Positions 26,835 through 35,193 of a DNA stretch of 64,000 nt are shown one piece after another; position 1 is the first letter of the stretch; every line of letters begins with the position of its first letter. Location: the NCBI RefSeq assembly GCF_044357945.1, contig NZ_CP076563.1:1488001-1552000 (forward strand), written 5' to 3'. Made by a program: the position numbers and the translations under genes. This stretch comes from QAND01 sp003150225 (lineage in GTDB: Bacteria > Bacillota > Clostridia > Christensenellales > QAND01). Under the pieces are notes generated by a model. The model ran no database searches. It was given only the letters and a program-made list of their open reading frames with translations, and was not told where the DNA came from.

Positions 26835-28013
26835 CTACCGGCTGGTCTTCAGCAGGTTGGCGAGGATCTCCATGCCTTTTCGGATCTGTTCCGGAGTGGA
26901 AGCGGAGAAGTTCAGCCGCATGGTGTTGGGCTTGGGATCCTTGGCATAGAAGTGCTGACCGGGGACATAGGCGACGCCCGCTTCCACGGCCTTCTCTAAC
27001 ATGGCCTGCGCGTCCTGCCCTTCCGGAAGCTCCACCCAGATAAACAGGCCTCCGGAGGGCCTGGTATAGGAGATCTCCGGGGGGAAGAGGGAGAACATGT
27101 CCAGCATGGCCTCCATCTGGGCCTTGTAGGAGGGAAGGATCTCCCGAACATGATTAAAATAATGCCCTTCCCGGATATAGGCGTCCACCATGGCCTGATT
27201 GAGATTGGCGGTGTGAACGTCAGCGCCCTGCTTTGCCACCACCATCTTGCGGATCACCGTTGGATTGCCAACGGCGGCGCCCAGACGCAGGCCGGGGGAT
27301 ACGGTCTTGCTGAAGGTCATAAGATGGATGACCAGGCCCTTTTGATCGAAGCTCATGATGGAGGGCTGGGGATCTCCCAGGTACCGCAGCTCGCAATAGG
27401 GGTCATCCTCCAAAATAAACACCCCGTACTGCGCGGCCAGTTCCGCCATCCGCTGGCGGCGGTCGTTGCTCAGACAGACGCCGGTGGGGTTCTGGAACGT
27501 GGGAATGGTATAGATGAACTTGGGATGGTGGGCCTTGATCTTCCGCTCCAGGTCCTCCATGTCCATGCCGTTGTCATCCATCTTTACACCGATGACGTTG
27601 GCCTGATAGGAGAAAAAGGTCTGAAGCGCGCCCAAAAAGGTGGGAGCTTCCGCTAGAATCACATCGCCGGGGTTGATCATCAGCTTGGTAAACAGCTCGA
27701 TACCCTGGCTAGAGCCGGTGAGAGGCAGAATGCCGCCCTCGATGGGGTTGATGCCCCGGGGCTTTAGCACCTGCCAAATGGACTCATACAAAGGAGCCCA
27801 GCCCTCGGTTTGCCCGTACTGCAAAATCACGGCGCCGTTGTCCCTTAAGATCCGGGCGCTGATGTCCGCCAGCGCCTCCTGGGGGAAGGTCTTAGGATTG
27901 GGGTTCCCCCCTGCGAAGGAGATGACGTTCCCCTTTTGTACGATCTTGAAAATCTCCCGAATGGCGCTGCCGCTGACGCCCTCCATCCGGTCGGAAAAAT
28001 GCAATTCTGCCAT
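26835..28013 (-). CDS. PLP-dependent aminotransferase, aminoadipate/MocR-like fold type I
   Basis: A 392-residue fold-type I aminotransferase. It begins AIREIFKIVQKGNVISFAGGNPNPKTFP, characteristic of the 2-aminoadipate aminotransferase (LysN/KAT-like) subgroup that is also fused in MocR regulators; no HTH is present here. The PLP lysine sits in HLMTFSKTVSPGLRLG near residue 230. GSSQGIELFTKLMINPGD and YTIPTFQNPTGVCLS are intact. The natural substrate could be aromatic or branched-chain amino acids. The ribosome site (GGTGG) is modest. It lies 37 bp upstream of tyrS on the same strand. Confidence 0.88.
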   Translation of the reverse strand: MAELHFSDRMEGVSGSAIREIFKIVQKGNVISFAGGNPNPKTFPQEALADISARILRDNGAVILQYGQTEGWAPLYESIWQVLKPRGINPIEGGILPLTGSSQGIELFTKLMINPGDVILAEAPTFLGALQTFFSYQANVIGVKMDDNGMDMEDLERKIKAHHPKFIYTIPTFQNPTGVCLSNDRRQRMAELAAQYGVFILEDDPYCELRYLGDPQPSIMSFDQKGLVIHLMTFSKTVSPGLRLGAAVGNPTVIRKMVVAKQGADVHTANLNQAMVDAYIREGHYFNHVREILPSYKAQMEAMLDMFSLFPPEISYTRPSGGLFIWVELPEGQDAQAMLEKAVEAGVAYVPGQHFYAKDPKPNTMRLNFSASTPEQIRKGMEILANLLKTSR

Positions 28014-28204
28014 GCTACCACCGTATTTCCGTAAAATATAGTAAGTATTTTATACCATAGTTCATCGGGTTAAACAAGGGAAGAAGGCTCTGTGGACAAG
28101 GGTTGCACGTAAAAATACCATAAAAATATGGTGGATAACCGAATAAGTATGATATAATAAGAGCAAATTTTTCACAATGATCATCCACAGAAGGAGGAGC
28201 AATC

Positions 28205-28897
28205 ATGCAATATTCACACGAAGTGGAGCAGATGTGTTGCGTATGCAAGGGCGCGAAGCACGATCCGGCCCCCATCCCCGAGGAGGGCAAATGGGTAAAA
28301 TCCAAGGAGATTCGTGACATCAGCGGTCTGACCCACGGCATCGGCTGGTGCGCACCCCAGCAGGGCGCCTGCAAGCTGACCCTGAACGTTAAAGAGGGGA
28401 TCATCCAGGAGGCTCTGGTGGAGACCATCGGCTGCTCGGGCATGACCCACAGCGCCGCCATGGCCGCCGAGATCCTGGCCGGCAAGACCATCCTCGAGGC
28501 TCTGAACTCCGACTTGGTCTGCGACGCCATCAACACCGCCATGCGGGAGCTGTTCCTGCAGATCGTGTACGGCCGCACCCAGACCGCTTTCTCCGAGAAC
28601 GGCCTTCCCGTGGGCGCCGGCCTGGAGGATCTGGGCAAGGGTCTTCGGAGCCAGGTGGGCACCACCTACTCCACCGTGGCCAAGGGGCCCCGGTATCTGG
28701 AGCTGGCCGAGGGCTATGTGCTGGAGCTGGGCCTGGACGAGGGCAACGAGATCATTGGCTATAAGTTCTTGAAGGTGGGCCCCTATCTTGAGGAGATCAA
28801 AAAGGGTGCAGACCCCGTGGAAGCCTTTAAGAAGCATACCGCTGTCTATGGCCGCTTCAATGAAGCCGTGAAGGTCATCGACCCGCGTCACGAGTAA
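28205..28897 (+). CDS. NifU-like iron-sulfur scaffold protein, partner of GGGtGRT
   Basis: A 230-residue protein with an IscU/NifU-N-like core: ITLNV-type strands followed by VETIGCSGMTHSAAMAAEILAGKTILEAL (near residues 75-105). This carries a cysteine at the first ligand position, and further cysteines occur near residues 12-15 (CCVCKGAK), 55, 62 and in SDLVCDAIN (about 108). The ATG follows AAGGAGGAGC. It is translated just ahead of the GGGtGRT gene, with only 13 bp between, a constant pairing in the anaerobes where I know this family. The role in cluster assembly is family-based; the partner's role is unknown. Confidence 0.8.
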   Translation: MQYSHEVEQMCCVCKGAKHDPAPIPEEGKWVKSKEIRDISGLTHGIGWCAPQQGACKLTLNVKEGIIQEALVETIGCSGMTHSAAMAAEILAGKTILEALNSDLVCDAINTAMRELFLQIVYGRTQTAFSENGLPVGAGLEDLGKGLRSQVGTTYSTVAKGPRYLELAEGYVLELGLDEGNEIIGYKFLKVGPYLEEIKKGADPVEAFKKHTAVYGRFNEAVKVIDPRHE

Positions 28898-28910
28898 GGA
28901 GGATACGACT

Positions 28911-29906
28911 ATGATTCGCTTCGAAGGATATGAACGGCGCATTGCCCAGATCGAAGCCTGTATGAAGGAATACGGCATCGCTGATCTGGAGGACGCCAAG
29001 GCTATTTGCACCAGCAAGGGTATCGACGTGGACGCCATCGTCCGCGGCATTCAGAATATCTGCTTTGAGAACGCCATCTGGGCCTATACCCTGGGCGCGG
29101 CCATCGCCATCAAGAAAGGCGCTAAGGATGCCGCTTCCGCCGCCGAGGCCATCGGTATCGGGCTCCAGGCCTTCTGTATTCCCGGTTCCGTGGCCGATCA
29201 GCGCCAGGTGGGTCTGGGCCATGGCAACCTGGGCGCCATGCTGCTTCGGGAGGAGACCAAGTGCTTCTGCTTCCTGGCCGGCCATGAGTCCTTTGCCGCC
29301 GCGGAAGGCGCCATCGGCATCGCCCGGACCGCTGACAAGGTCCGCAGCGAGTCCTTGAAGGTTATCCTCAACGGCCTGGGCAAAGATGCCGCTTATGTCA
29401 TCAGCCGCATCAACGGCTTTACCTATGTGGAGACCGAGTACAACCAGTATACCGGAGAACTTAAAATTGTCATGGAGAAGCCCTTTTCCCAGGGCGAGCG
29501 GGCCAAGATCCGCTGCTATGGCGCTGACGACGTCAACGAGGGCGTGGCCATCATGAAGGCCGAGGGCGTGGATGTATCCATCACCGGTAACTCCACCAAC
29601 CCCACCCGGTTCCAGCACCCCGTGGCGGGCACCTATAAGAAGTGGGCCGTGGAGAACGGCGTGAAATACTTCTCTGTGGCCTCCGGCGGCGGCACCGGTC
29701 GTACCCTGCATCCCGATAACATGGCTGCTGGCCCTGCCTCCTACGGCATGACCGATACCATGGGCCGGATGCATTCCGACGCCCAGTTTGCCGGTTCCTC
29801 CTCCGTGCCCGCCCATGTGGAGATGATGGGCCTGATCGGCATGGGCAACAACCCCATGGTGGGCGCCACCGTTGCCGTGGCCGTAGCGGTTCAGGAAGCT
29901 GGCTGA
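28911..29906 (+). CDS. GGGtGRT-family protein, unknown function
   Basis: A 331-residue protein carrying the signature that names the family: SGGGTGRTLHP near residues 261-271. It also contains conserved IGIGLQAFCIPGSVADQRQVGLGHGNLGAMLL near 82-115, and a C-terminal GLIGMGNNPMVGATVAVAVAVQ stretch. No signal peptide or membrane helix. No biochemical function is established as far as I know. It forms a two-gene operon with a NifU-like protein, which points to metal-cluster or anaerobic metabolism. Ribosome site AAGGAGG. The pair ends in one of the strongest terminators in the window. Confidence 0.9.
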   Translation: MIRFEGYERRIAQIEACMKEYGIADLEDAKAICTSKGIDVDAIVRGIQNICFENAIWAYTLGAAIAIKKGAKDAASAAEAIGIGLQAFCIPGSVADQRQVGLGHGNLGAMLLREETKCFCFLAGHESFAAAEGAIGIARTADKVRSESLKVILNGLGKDAAYVISRINGFTYVETEYNQYTGELKIVMEKPFSQGERAKIRCYGADDVNEGVAIMKAEGVDVSITGNSTNPTRFQHPVAGTYKKWAVENGVKYFSVASGGGTGRTLHPDNMAAGPASYGMTDTMGRMHSDAQFAGSSSVPAHVEMMGLIGMGNNPMVGATVAVAVAVQEAG

Positions 29907-29937
29907 GAGAGCGATTCCATAAGGTAAAAAGAAAAAA

Positions 29938-29985
29938 AGAATTAAAAACGCGGAAGGAATGTATTCCTTCCGCGTTTTTAATTCT
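29938..29985. terminator. Bidirectional terminator after GGGtGRT
   Basis: A perfect 23-bp inverted repeat with a two-base loop, A-rich on the left and T-rich on the right. It separates the plus-strand pair from the minus-strand HTH gene, whose stop codon lies within it. Confidence 0.9.
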
Positions 29986-30247
29986 AATGTTCTGGTTCAT
30001 GTTTTTGGGAAGAGGGGATGCGCTCCCCTAGAGCGGTTTCGATCTCCTGCACCAATTGGCTGGGCCGCATGGAGAGTGCGCTGGCTAGACGGAAGATGGT
30101 TTCCAGGGTTGGCTTGCGCTCCCCCCGTTCGATCATACTGAGGTGGGTTCTTCCAATGGCGGCAAAGCCGCTTAGAACCTCTTGGGAGAGGCCCCTTTCT
30201 TCCCGCAATGTTCGTATGATGTTGCCTACCACTTCGGCGTCTACCAT
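29984..30247 (-). CDS. XRE-family helix-turn-helix regulator
   Basis: An 87-residue Cro/C1-type DNA-binding protein. The helix-turn-helix covers residues about 9-62 (IRTLREERGLSQEVLSGFAAIGRTHLSMIERGERKPTLETIFRLASAL) and nothing else is attached except a short acidic tail. Such stand-alone XRE proteins are usually local repressors. Its target is unknown; the divergent small gene at 30.4 kb is one option. The ATG follows AGAGGG. Confidence 0.85.
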   Translation of the reverse strand: MVDAEVVGNIIRTLREERGLSQEVLSGFAAIGRTHLSMIERGERKPTLETIFRLASALSMRPSQLVQEIETALGERIPSSQKHEPEH

Positions 30248-30408
30248 GGCGATCCCTCTTGAGCCTATTCTATGGAAGAAGGCCGGGGCCTATGCATACA
30301 AATATAGACATTCGGTGGGCAAATATGCTAGTATACAGGGGAAAGCTTTGAACAGAAGCCGAGGATGGTCTCTAGAAAAACCAGGGATGGAGCGGAGGGT
30401 GGAAATCG

Positions 30409-30657
30409 GTGGAGGATGGTGAAAAGAGGGGACTGCTGGAATACCTGCATCAGGAGGTTGGCTGCGGCTATCTTTCGGACCTGCGCTACCGGCCCTGGAG
30501 CCAGGAATGCCATCGGGTCATTGCACGGATAAAGCCTGGGGCGTACACCCTTGTGGATTGGAGCGAGGCCTATTGCTGTTTATTGGGCCATAGGGAGAGT
30601 TTTGCCGACGTCCAACAGGCGCGGGAGCGCATATTGCAGGACATGGCCGCCGGCTGA
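30409..30657 (+). CDS. Small hypothetical protein
   Basis: An 82-residue soluble protein, acidic to neutral, with a GCGYLSDLRYRP segment and paired cysteines (YCCLLGH). I do not recognise the family. A GTG start at 30409 with GGAGGG 9 nt upstream supports translation; another GTG lies at 30420. A promoter-like TAGACA/TAGTAT pair lies about 80 bp upstream. It is divergent from the XRE gene and followed by a terminator. Confidence 0.55.
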   Translation: MEDGEKRGLLEYLHQEVGCGYLSDLRYRPWSQECHRVIARIKPGAYTLVDWSEAYCCLLGHRESFADVQQARERILQDMAAG

Positions 30658-30680
30658 GGCCGGGCCGGTACTTGATAAAA

Positions 30681-30716
30681 AAAGAGCCGATGGAAACTCC
30701 ATCGGCTCTTGCTTTT
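30681..30716. terminator. Bidirectional terminator between small protein and flippase-like gene
   Basis: Stem AAGAGCCGATGG with its complement and an A-run and T-run on the two sides. It lies between convergent genes and can serve both. Confidence 0.85.
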
Positions 30717-30720
30717 CTCT

Positions 30721-31797
30721 TTATACGGTGCCATTGGGCAGCTTATCCTTCTTTTTGAAGACGCTGGTGAGACTGTCCACCAGGACGAACCCCGCTCCCA
30801 CCAACAGGTTGGAATAGTAGGTGAAGAGCCGCCACATAAGGGTGGCCACATAGATGAGCTGGGTACCGGGGAACAACATGCTGAAGAACAGGAAGAACCC
30901 ACCCTCGCTGGCAAGGGCTGCTCCCGGCAGAGGAACAAAGGAAACCGTCAGGTACAGGAAGGATTGCAGGAAGATGATGTTGATGGGGCTGGAGCCCTGC
31001 ATACCCAGGGCACGATACACGCAATAGGTGATGAAGAAGTAAGCGCCCATCTCCAAGATGCTGTACAAAAGACCCATGAGCATCATGCCCCGGTTGTGCC
31101 GCAGATAATCGCTGCTGCTATGGAACTCATCCAGCGTTTTGGTGGCCGCCAACAGCGCCTGTTCCGGCCGCTTGATGAGTTTGATCCTGGCCAGGAAATT
31201 GATGACCCGGGTGGTAAACATCATGGTCTTCACCTTGTTGATTACCACGAACAGTACCAGCAGCATCAGGCCGGCATTGATCACGATTCCCAGAATGGTG
31301 AGATAGAAGATCTGGGGATGCTGAGCCTTATAGTAGGCGCCGCGAAGGATCATGCCGACGGTGAAATACAGGCACATGGTGAGCTGAAATACCACAAACT
31401 TCAGGGAAAACACGCAAGTGCTTTTGCCCACAGGAATCCCATCCCGCTTCAGATACATGACCTGTACGGGCTGCCCGCCCGAGGCAAAGGGGGTGATGGC
31501 ACTGTAATAGCAGCCGATCATGGTCACCTTTACAGCGTGGCGGAAGGAAATACGTTCTCCAACCCCCCGTACGAACAGATGTAGGCTGGCGGTGCTCATA
31601 CCCCAATACACAAAAATAGCGCAGACTGCGATGAGAATCCACATGGGGGACAGTCCGCTGAGGACGCCCAAAACGCCCTTTAACTCGGGATTGAGGAAAC
31701 CATAACCGACGATAATGCCCAGGGTCAAACCGATATATAATAGGTTAAATATAATTTTTTTGTTTTTCTTTTTGGGGCTGTTTTCCTGGATCTCCAA
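30721..31797 (-). CDS. Lysylphosphatidylglycerol synthase-type flippase-like membrane protein
   Basis: A 358-residue polytopic membrane protein of the UPF0104/YbhN family, homologous to the flippase half of MprF. Eight or so helices are visible, with hallmark motifs TPFASGGQPVQVMYLKRDGIP near residues 96-116 and VSFVPLPGAALASEGGFF near 284-301. The catalytic synthase domain of MprF is absent, so it may move an unknown lipid or polyprenyl intermediate. I chose the TTG at 31797 because AGGAGG lies 8 nt upstream; the GTG at 31806 overlaps that site. It appears to be a single-gene unit. Confidence 0.88.
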   Translation of the reverse strand: MEIQENSPKKKNKKIIFNLLYIGLTLGIIVGYGFLNPELKGVLGVLSGLSPMWILIAVCAIFVYWGMSTASLHLFVRGVGERISFRHAVKVTMIGCYYSAITPFASGGQPVQVMYLKRDGIPVGKSTCVFSLKFVVFQLTMCLYFTVGMILRGAYYKAQHPQIFYLTILGIVINAGLMLLVLFVVINKVKTMMFTTRVINFLARIKLIKRPEQALLAATKTLDEFHSSSDYLRHNRGMMLMGLLYSILEMGAYFFITYCVYRALGMQGSSPINIIFLQSFLYLTVSFVPLPGAALASEGGFFLFFSMLFPGTQLIYVATLMWRLFTYYSNLLVGAGFVLVDSLTSVFKKKDKLPNGTV

Positions 31798-31932
31798 GAG
31801 CAGCACCTCCTATTTAGAAAGACACTAAGGTTATCTTAACATCAAATCCACTACAAGGCAATATTTCTTTGTCTGCCGGAACCGGCGGCTGCATATGCAT
31901 AGAGGGAAAACGATTGGCGGAGGTGGAAAAGG

Positions 31933-32397
31933 GTGTCATTCTATCATATGCTGCTGTTTTGCCTCTGCGCCGCCGCCATGCCGCAGCTCAGCGGAGCCCT
32001 GCCCGATGGGACGGAGCCGCCGTCCCGGGCGCTCCTATCCCTAGGTATCGGATGCATGGCGTTTGCCCTGGGCGGCTATGCCATGGGATCCATGGTGACC
32101 GTGGATCCACCGCTGCTGGCGGGCATCGTCGCGCTGGGGGTATCCATCACCTGGGGATTTGGTATCTTGTTCCATCCCGCGTATGAGCCCAAGGGGCCCC
32201 GCCATTGGCCTGCCTATTGCCTGAGCTTTGCCACCGGCATTCTGGGGATGATTCTGCCGCCCGTGATTTTAATCCCATGCTTTTACCAACTGTTTACCGT
32301 GCTGTTTCGCTGGCTCTCCCGGGAAAAGCTGCTTTCGGGGTGCCTGGGCCTGGTCCTGTTCTTAAGCGGCGTTGCCCTGTGCCTTCTCCCCGGATAA
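31933..32397 (+). CDS. Membrane protein of unknown function
   Basis: A 154-residue, very hydrophobic protein with about five helices (residues about 1-15, 30-52, 60-80, 95-120, 132-152) and no recognised motif. A GTG start is set by GGAGG 9 nt upstream. It is divergent from the flippase-like gene, with about 135 bp between, and convergent with the nitroreductase gene, whose stop codon comes 7 bp beyond its own. No terminator is visible between them. Confidence 0.65.
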   Translation: MSFYHMLLFCLCAAAMPQLSGALPDGTEPPSRALLSLGIGCMAFALGGYAMGSMVTVDPPLLAGIVALGVSITWGFGILFHPAYEPKGPRHWPAYCLSFATGILGMILPPVILIPCFYQLFTVLFRWLSREKLLSGCLGLVLFLSGVALCLLPG

Positions 32398-32403
32398 AGG
32401 GGG

Positions 32404-32919
32404 CTAGTAGGCTTCAAAATGAACGGCGTCCGGCTCATATAGGCCCTTAGGGGCGGGGGACTCGTCGGGATAGCCCAGGGATAGCACCGCATAGGGATCC
32501 ACATCGCTGGGAATGGACAGCAGCTCGCGAAGATAATCCATTACCTGGGGCCGGGGATAGCTGGCAAGCCATACGCCGCCCAACCCAAGGCCATGGGCGG
32601 CCAGCAGGATGTTCTCGCAGGCAGCCGCCACTCCATGCTCGCTGTTGTCGTGAACGGGGCGCTGGTCCTTTTTCCAGTCCACACAGGCCACGATGGCCAG
32701 GGAAGCGCCCTTTAAACAGGCATGCCCGGGAGCGGCCAGGGACATCCGCGCAAGGGTATCCCGATTTTGTACCACAACAAACTGCCAGGCCCGGCTGTTT
32801 CCCGCGGTAGGGGCGTGGAAGCCGCAGAGCAGCAGCTTTTCAATGAGTTCCCGTTCTACTGGACGGTCCTGGTATTTGCGGACGCTGGCCCTTTTCAAAA
32901 TGCATTCGATGGCATCCAT
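32404..32919 (-). CDS. Nitroreductase-family flavoprotein
   Basis: A 171-residue FMN-dependent oxidoreductase of the nitroreductase fold. The N-terminal RASVRKYQDRPVERELIEKLL and PTAGNSRAWQFVVVQN are the usual FMN-contact segments, and GLGGVWLASYP with VLSLGYPDE closes the fold. The C-terminal lid is short, as in the small nitroreductases of anaerobes. The substrate is not predictable. The ATG follows AGGAGGGATCCCC. AT-rich sequence upstream (32937-32975) probably contains its promoter and that of the divergent pseudouridine synthase. Confidence 0.88.
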   Translation of the reverse strand: MDAIECILKRASVRKYQDRPVERELIEKLLLCGFHAPTAGNSRAWQFVVVQNRDTLARMSLAAPGHACLKGASLAIVACVDWKKDQRPVHDNSEHGVAAACENILLAAHGLGLGGVWLASYPRPQVMDYLRELLSIPSDVDPYAVLSLGYPDESPAPKGLYEPDAVHFEAY

Positions 32920-33038
32920 GGGGATCCCTCCTAAATCTGATATAATATATAAAAACAGTATATCATATTTTAGGATGAAATAACCCTGGGGTGACGGGTG
33001 GAGAAAAATGAAGTAGAATACCCCAGAGAGGGATGGGT

Positions 33039-33728
33039 ATGAAGCGAAACGAATACCGGATTCTATTACAGGCGGAGGATCTGCTGGCGGTGGACAAGCC
33101 GCCGGGGATTCCCACCGTGGGGCGAGATGGCCTGGAAACGTGGGTCAAGGTGAACTTCCCCGGGTTTCGGCCCTGCCACCGGCTGGACGCCATGACCGGT
33201 GGGGTGGTGTTATTTGCCAAGGGCGCCGCCTACCAGCATGCGACCGCCCTGTTTCTTGAGCGGAGAGTGGAAAAAAGGTATTGGGCGTTGACGCAGGGTC
33301 GGGTGGCTTCCGGCATCTATACCCATTATTTGGAAAAATGTGCGGGTGGTATGGTACGCGCCGCCAAGACCCGATCTCCTCGGGGGAGGACCGCCGTGGC
33401 GGAGTTCAAAACCCGGTTGGCACAGGGAGATCTAGCCTTGGTACGGTGTCTGCCTCACACCGGGCGTACCCATCAGCTGCGGGTGCAGCTCAGCGCCTTG
33501 GGACATCCCATCCTGGGGGACGACCGATATGGGAACAGGGAGTTCAACCGGGCATATGGCGCCCGGTATCAAGCCCTTTGGGCCGATACCCTAATCCTTC
33601 CCGATTGGAACGGGAGACCCATTGCGTTGCATTCCAGGCCCTATTTTCCCCATAAGGCCCTCCAAAAACTGGGAATAGAACCGGACTTTTTTGACCATCC
33701 TGTGGATGGTGATGGAATTGGAGAATAA
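33039..33728 (+). CDS. RluA-family RNA pseudouridine synthase
   Basis: A 229-residue pseudouridine synthase. The catalytic aspartate D50 sits in HRLDAMTGG, where most RluA members have HRLDRETSG, so the usually conserved Arg after the Asp is Ala and the Glu is Met. Later motifs are normal: KRYWAL, the LPHTGRTHQLRVQLSALGHPILGD segment, and ALHS. No S4 domain is present. I chose the ATG at 33039, which has AGAGGG 6 nt upstream, over the ATG at 33033. The target RNA is unknown. The stop lies just before the GtrA start, so the two are coupled. Confidence 0.88.
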   Translation: MKRNEYRILLQAEDLLAVDKPPGIPTVGRDGLETWVKVNFPGFRPCHRLDAMTGGVVLFAKGAAYQHATALFLERRVEKRYWALTQGRVASGIYTHYLEKCAGGMVRAAKTRSPRGRTAVAEFKTRLAQGDLALVRCLPHTGRTHQLRVQLSALGHPILGDDRYGNREFNRAYGARYQALWADTLILPDWNGRPIALHSRPYFPHKALQKLGIEPDFFDHPVDGDGIGE

Positions 33729-33729
33729 C

Positions 33730-34152
33730 ATGGGTATGGATCGCATCAGATCCCTCTGTCGAGAATATCGAGAGATCCTTTTATATGTGATATTTGGCGC
33801 ACTGACCACCGGGGTCAACTATGCCGTCTATTTTCTATGCCGCCGGCTGTTGGGGGTGGAATATGTGGCTGCCAATGTTTTGGCTTGGATCGGCGCGGTT
33901 ACCTTTGCCTACTTGACCAACCGCCGCTTTGTGTTCCAGAGCCGGACCCGGGGCGCGTCGGCGGTGTTCCGGGAGGCCGTGCGGTTTTATCTGGCTCGGG
34001 TTGCTACCCTGTTGATGGAATCCGGGCTGCTGGTGCTGGCGGTGGAGGGATTCCGCCTTTCGGATACCCTGCCCAAAATCGGAGCGGGGGTACTGGTGAT
34101 CCTGGTCAATTACATCCTCAGCAAATGGCTGGTCTTTCGCAAAAAAGCCTAA
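33730..34152 (+). CDS. GtrA-family membrane protein
   Basis: A 140-residue protein with four membrane helices of the GtrA family, which includes proteins thought to flip or transfer lipid-linked sugars in teichoic acid and O-antigen glycosylation. It shows the typical YVIFGALTTGVNYAVYFLCRRLLG opening, AYLTNRRFVFQS after helix two, and ILSKWLVFRKK at the end. The ATG at 33730 follows GGAG and lies 1 bp after the upstream stop. No glycosyltransferase gene is next to it, which is unusual. Confidence 0.85.
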   Translation: MGMDRIRSLCREYREILLYVIFGALTTGVNYAVYFLCRRLLGVEYVAANVLAWIGAVTFAYLTNRRFVFQSRTRGASAVFREAVRFYLARVATLLMESGLLVLAVEGFRLSDTLPKIGAGVLVILVNYILSKWLVFRKKA

Positions 34153-34269
34153 GTAGGAGGAGAGGGCCGCTATGGAAGAAGGATGATCCGGCAAAAGAGG
34201 TATTTTCCTCTCTGCTTGGTACGGAGAGGCCTACCGGATGAATTGGCTCCATGCCCATGGATCGATAGC

Positions 34270-34298
34270 AAAAAGCCCCGCAAACGCGGGGCTTTTTT
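34270..34298. terminator. Terminator between GtrA and the NagB-like gene
   Basis: Stem AAAAGCCCCGC with its complement, a three-base loop and a run of T. It can serve both convergent genes. Confidence 0.9.
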
Positions 34299-34306
34299 GA
34301 TTGTGG

Positions 34307-35077
34307 CTATTTGATGATGGTACCGTCGGGATTGACCCGGCCGATGATGCCCTCGGCAGCCTCCCGATCCATATACCACAGGCAGTTGGGATGCATCTGG
34401 AGAATGGAGGCGGGGACGTCCTCGGTGACGGGGCCCAGGATCGCGTTGTAGGTGGCCTGGGCTTTGCTGGCGCCCACTGTAATGGGGAAGGTGAAGCGGG
34501 CATGCATCACCGTTTTTAATCCCATGGTCATGCCATAGAAGGGGCCGTAGCTGGGATCCACGCCGTGCTGGGGCGCGGTGCGGATATCCTCCACGATTTT
34601 ATCGGATACCCGGGTAACGTGCATACCCTTGCCGAAAGGGGTGCCGGGCAGACAGAACCCGATGTGGGCGTCGGAACCGATCCCCAGCTCCTGCAGGCCG
34701 ATGCCGCCCAGCATCTGGATCTTCCGCTCGTATTTCTCGCATTCGGCGTCGGGATCCTCAGGAGTGCAGCTGGGAAGCATGCCGTGCTCCTCATCCAGGC
34801 CCAGGCCCTCGTAGAGGGGGCGCATGGAGTGGTACATGGTAAGCTTTTTGGGGCAGGGATTGGGGGTCACGAATTGATCCACGTTGGCGGTGCGCAGGTT
34901 GGACGTATCAAAGGGGCTCTTTTTATACTTCTCCACCACCAGTTGATGGATGGGGCCGGTGGTAGTGCCGGTGCAGCAGCCGATGATGCTGGTGGGATGG
35001 GCGATGGCGTAATTGACCCATACCGAGGCGGCGGCCTCAAAGCACTCTTCCTTGGAATCAAAGATTCGGATCCTCAT
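34307..35077 (-). CDS. NagB-like glucosamine-6-phosphate deaminase family protein
   Basis: A 256-residue protein of the NagB/RpiA/DevB sugar-phosphate isomerase fold. Landmarks: the phosphate loop CCTGTTTGPIH near residue 34, NVDQF near 65 (NagB: D-E-Y), and GIGSDAHIGFCLPG at 132-145. Aligned by these motifs, the catalytic Asp and His of NagB are kept (D136, H138) but the Glu of the usual HIAFNEPG motif is Leu143. This makes true deaminase activity uncertain; another sugar-phosphate isomerase activity is possible. The ATG follows GGAGG. It is a single gene ending in a strong terminator, with no nagA nearby. Confidence 0.75.
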   Translation of the reverse strand: MRIRIFDSKEECFEAAASVWVNYAIAHPTSIIGCCTGTTTGPIHQLVVEKYKKSPFDTSNLRTANVDQFVTPNPCPKKLTMYHSMRPLYEGLGLDEEHGMLPSCTPEDPDAECEKYERKIQMLGGIGLQELGIGSDAHIGFCLPGTPFGKGMHVTRVSDKIVEDIRTAPQHGVDPSYGPFYGMTMGLKTVMHARFTFPITVGASKAQATYNAILGPVTEDVPASILQMHPNCLWYMDREAAEGIIGRVNPDGTIIK

Positions 35078-35193
35078 GTTTTTACCTCCAAATGTATTTG
35101 TCCACTGGGACTCTATTCGTAAGTATAGCAGAAATCATAGGAAATTGGGAAAAACTCCCCCAAGAAAACCAAGCCCTTGCCAAAGAGGCTTTT

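Noticed and set aside
28875..29816. Long minus-strand open frame opposite the GGGtGRT gene
   Set aside because: Gly/His/Ala-rich shadow composition typical of antisense frames; the plus-strand gene has the family signature and ribosome site.
34153..34269. Small ORFs after GtrA (ATGGAAGAAGGATGA and a following ATG frame)
   Set aside because: The first is only four codons, and the second runs through the terminator; neither looks like a gene, though the GGAGGAG before the first is curious.
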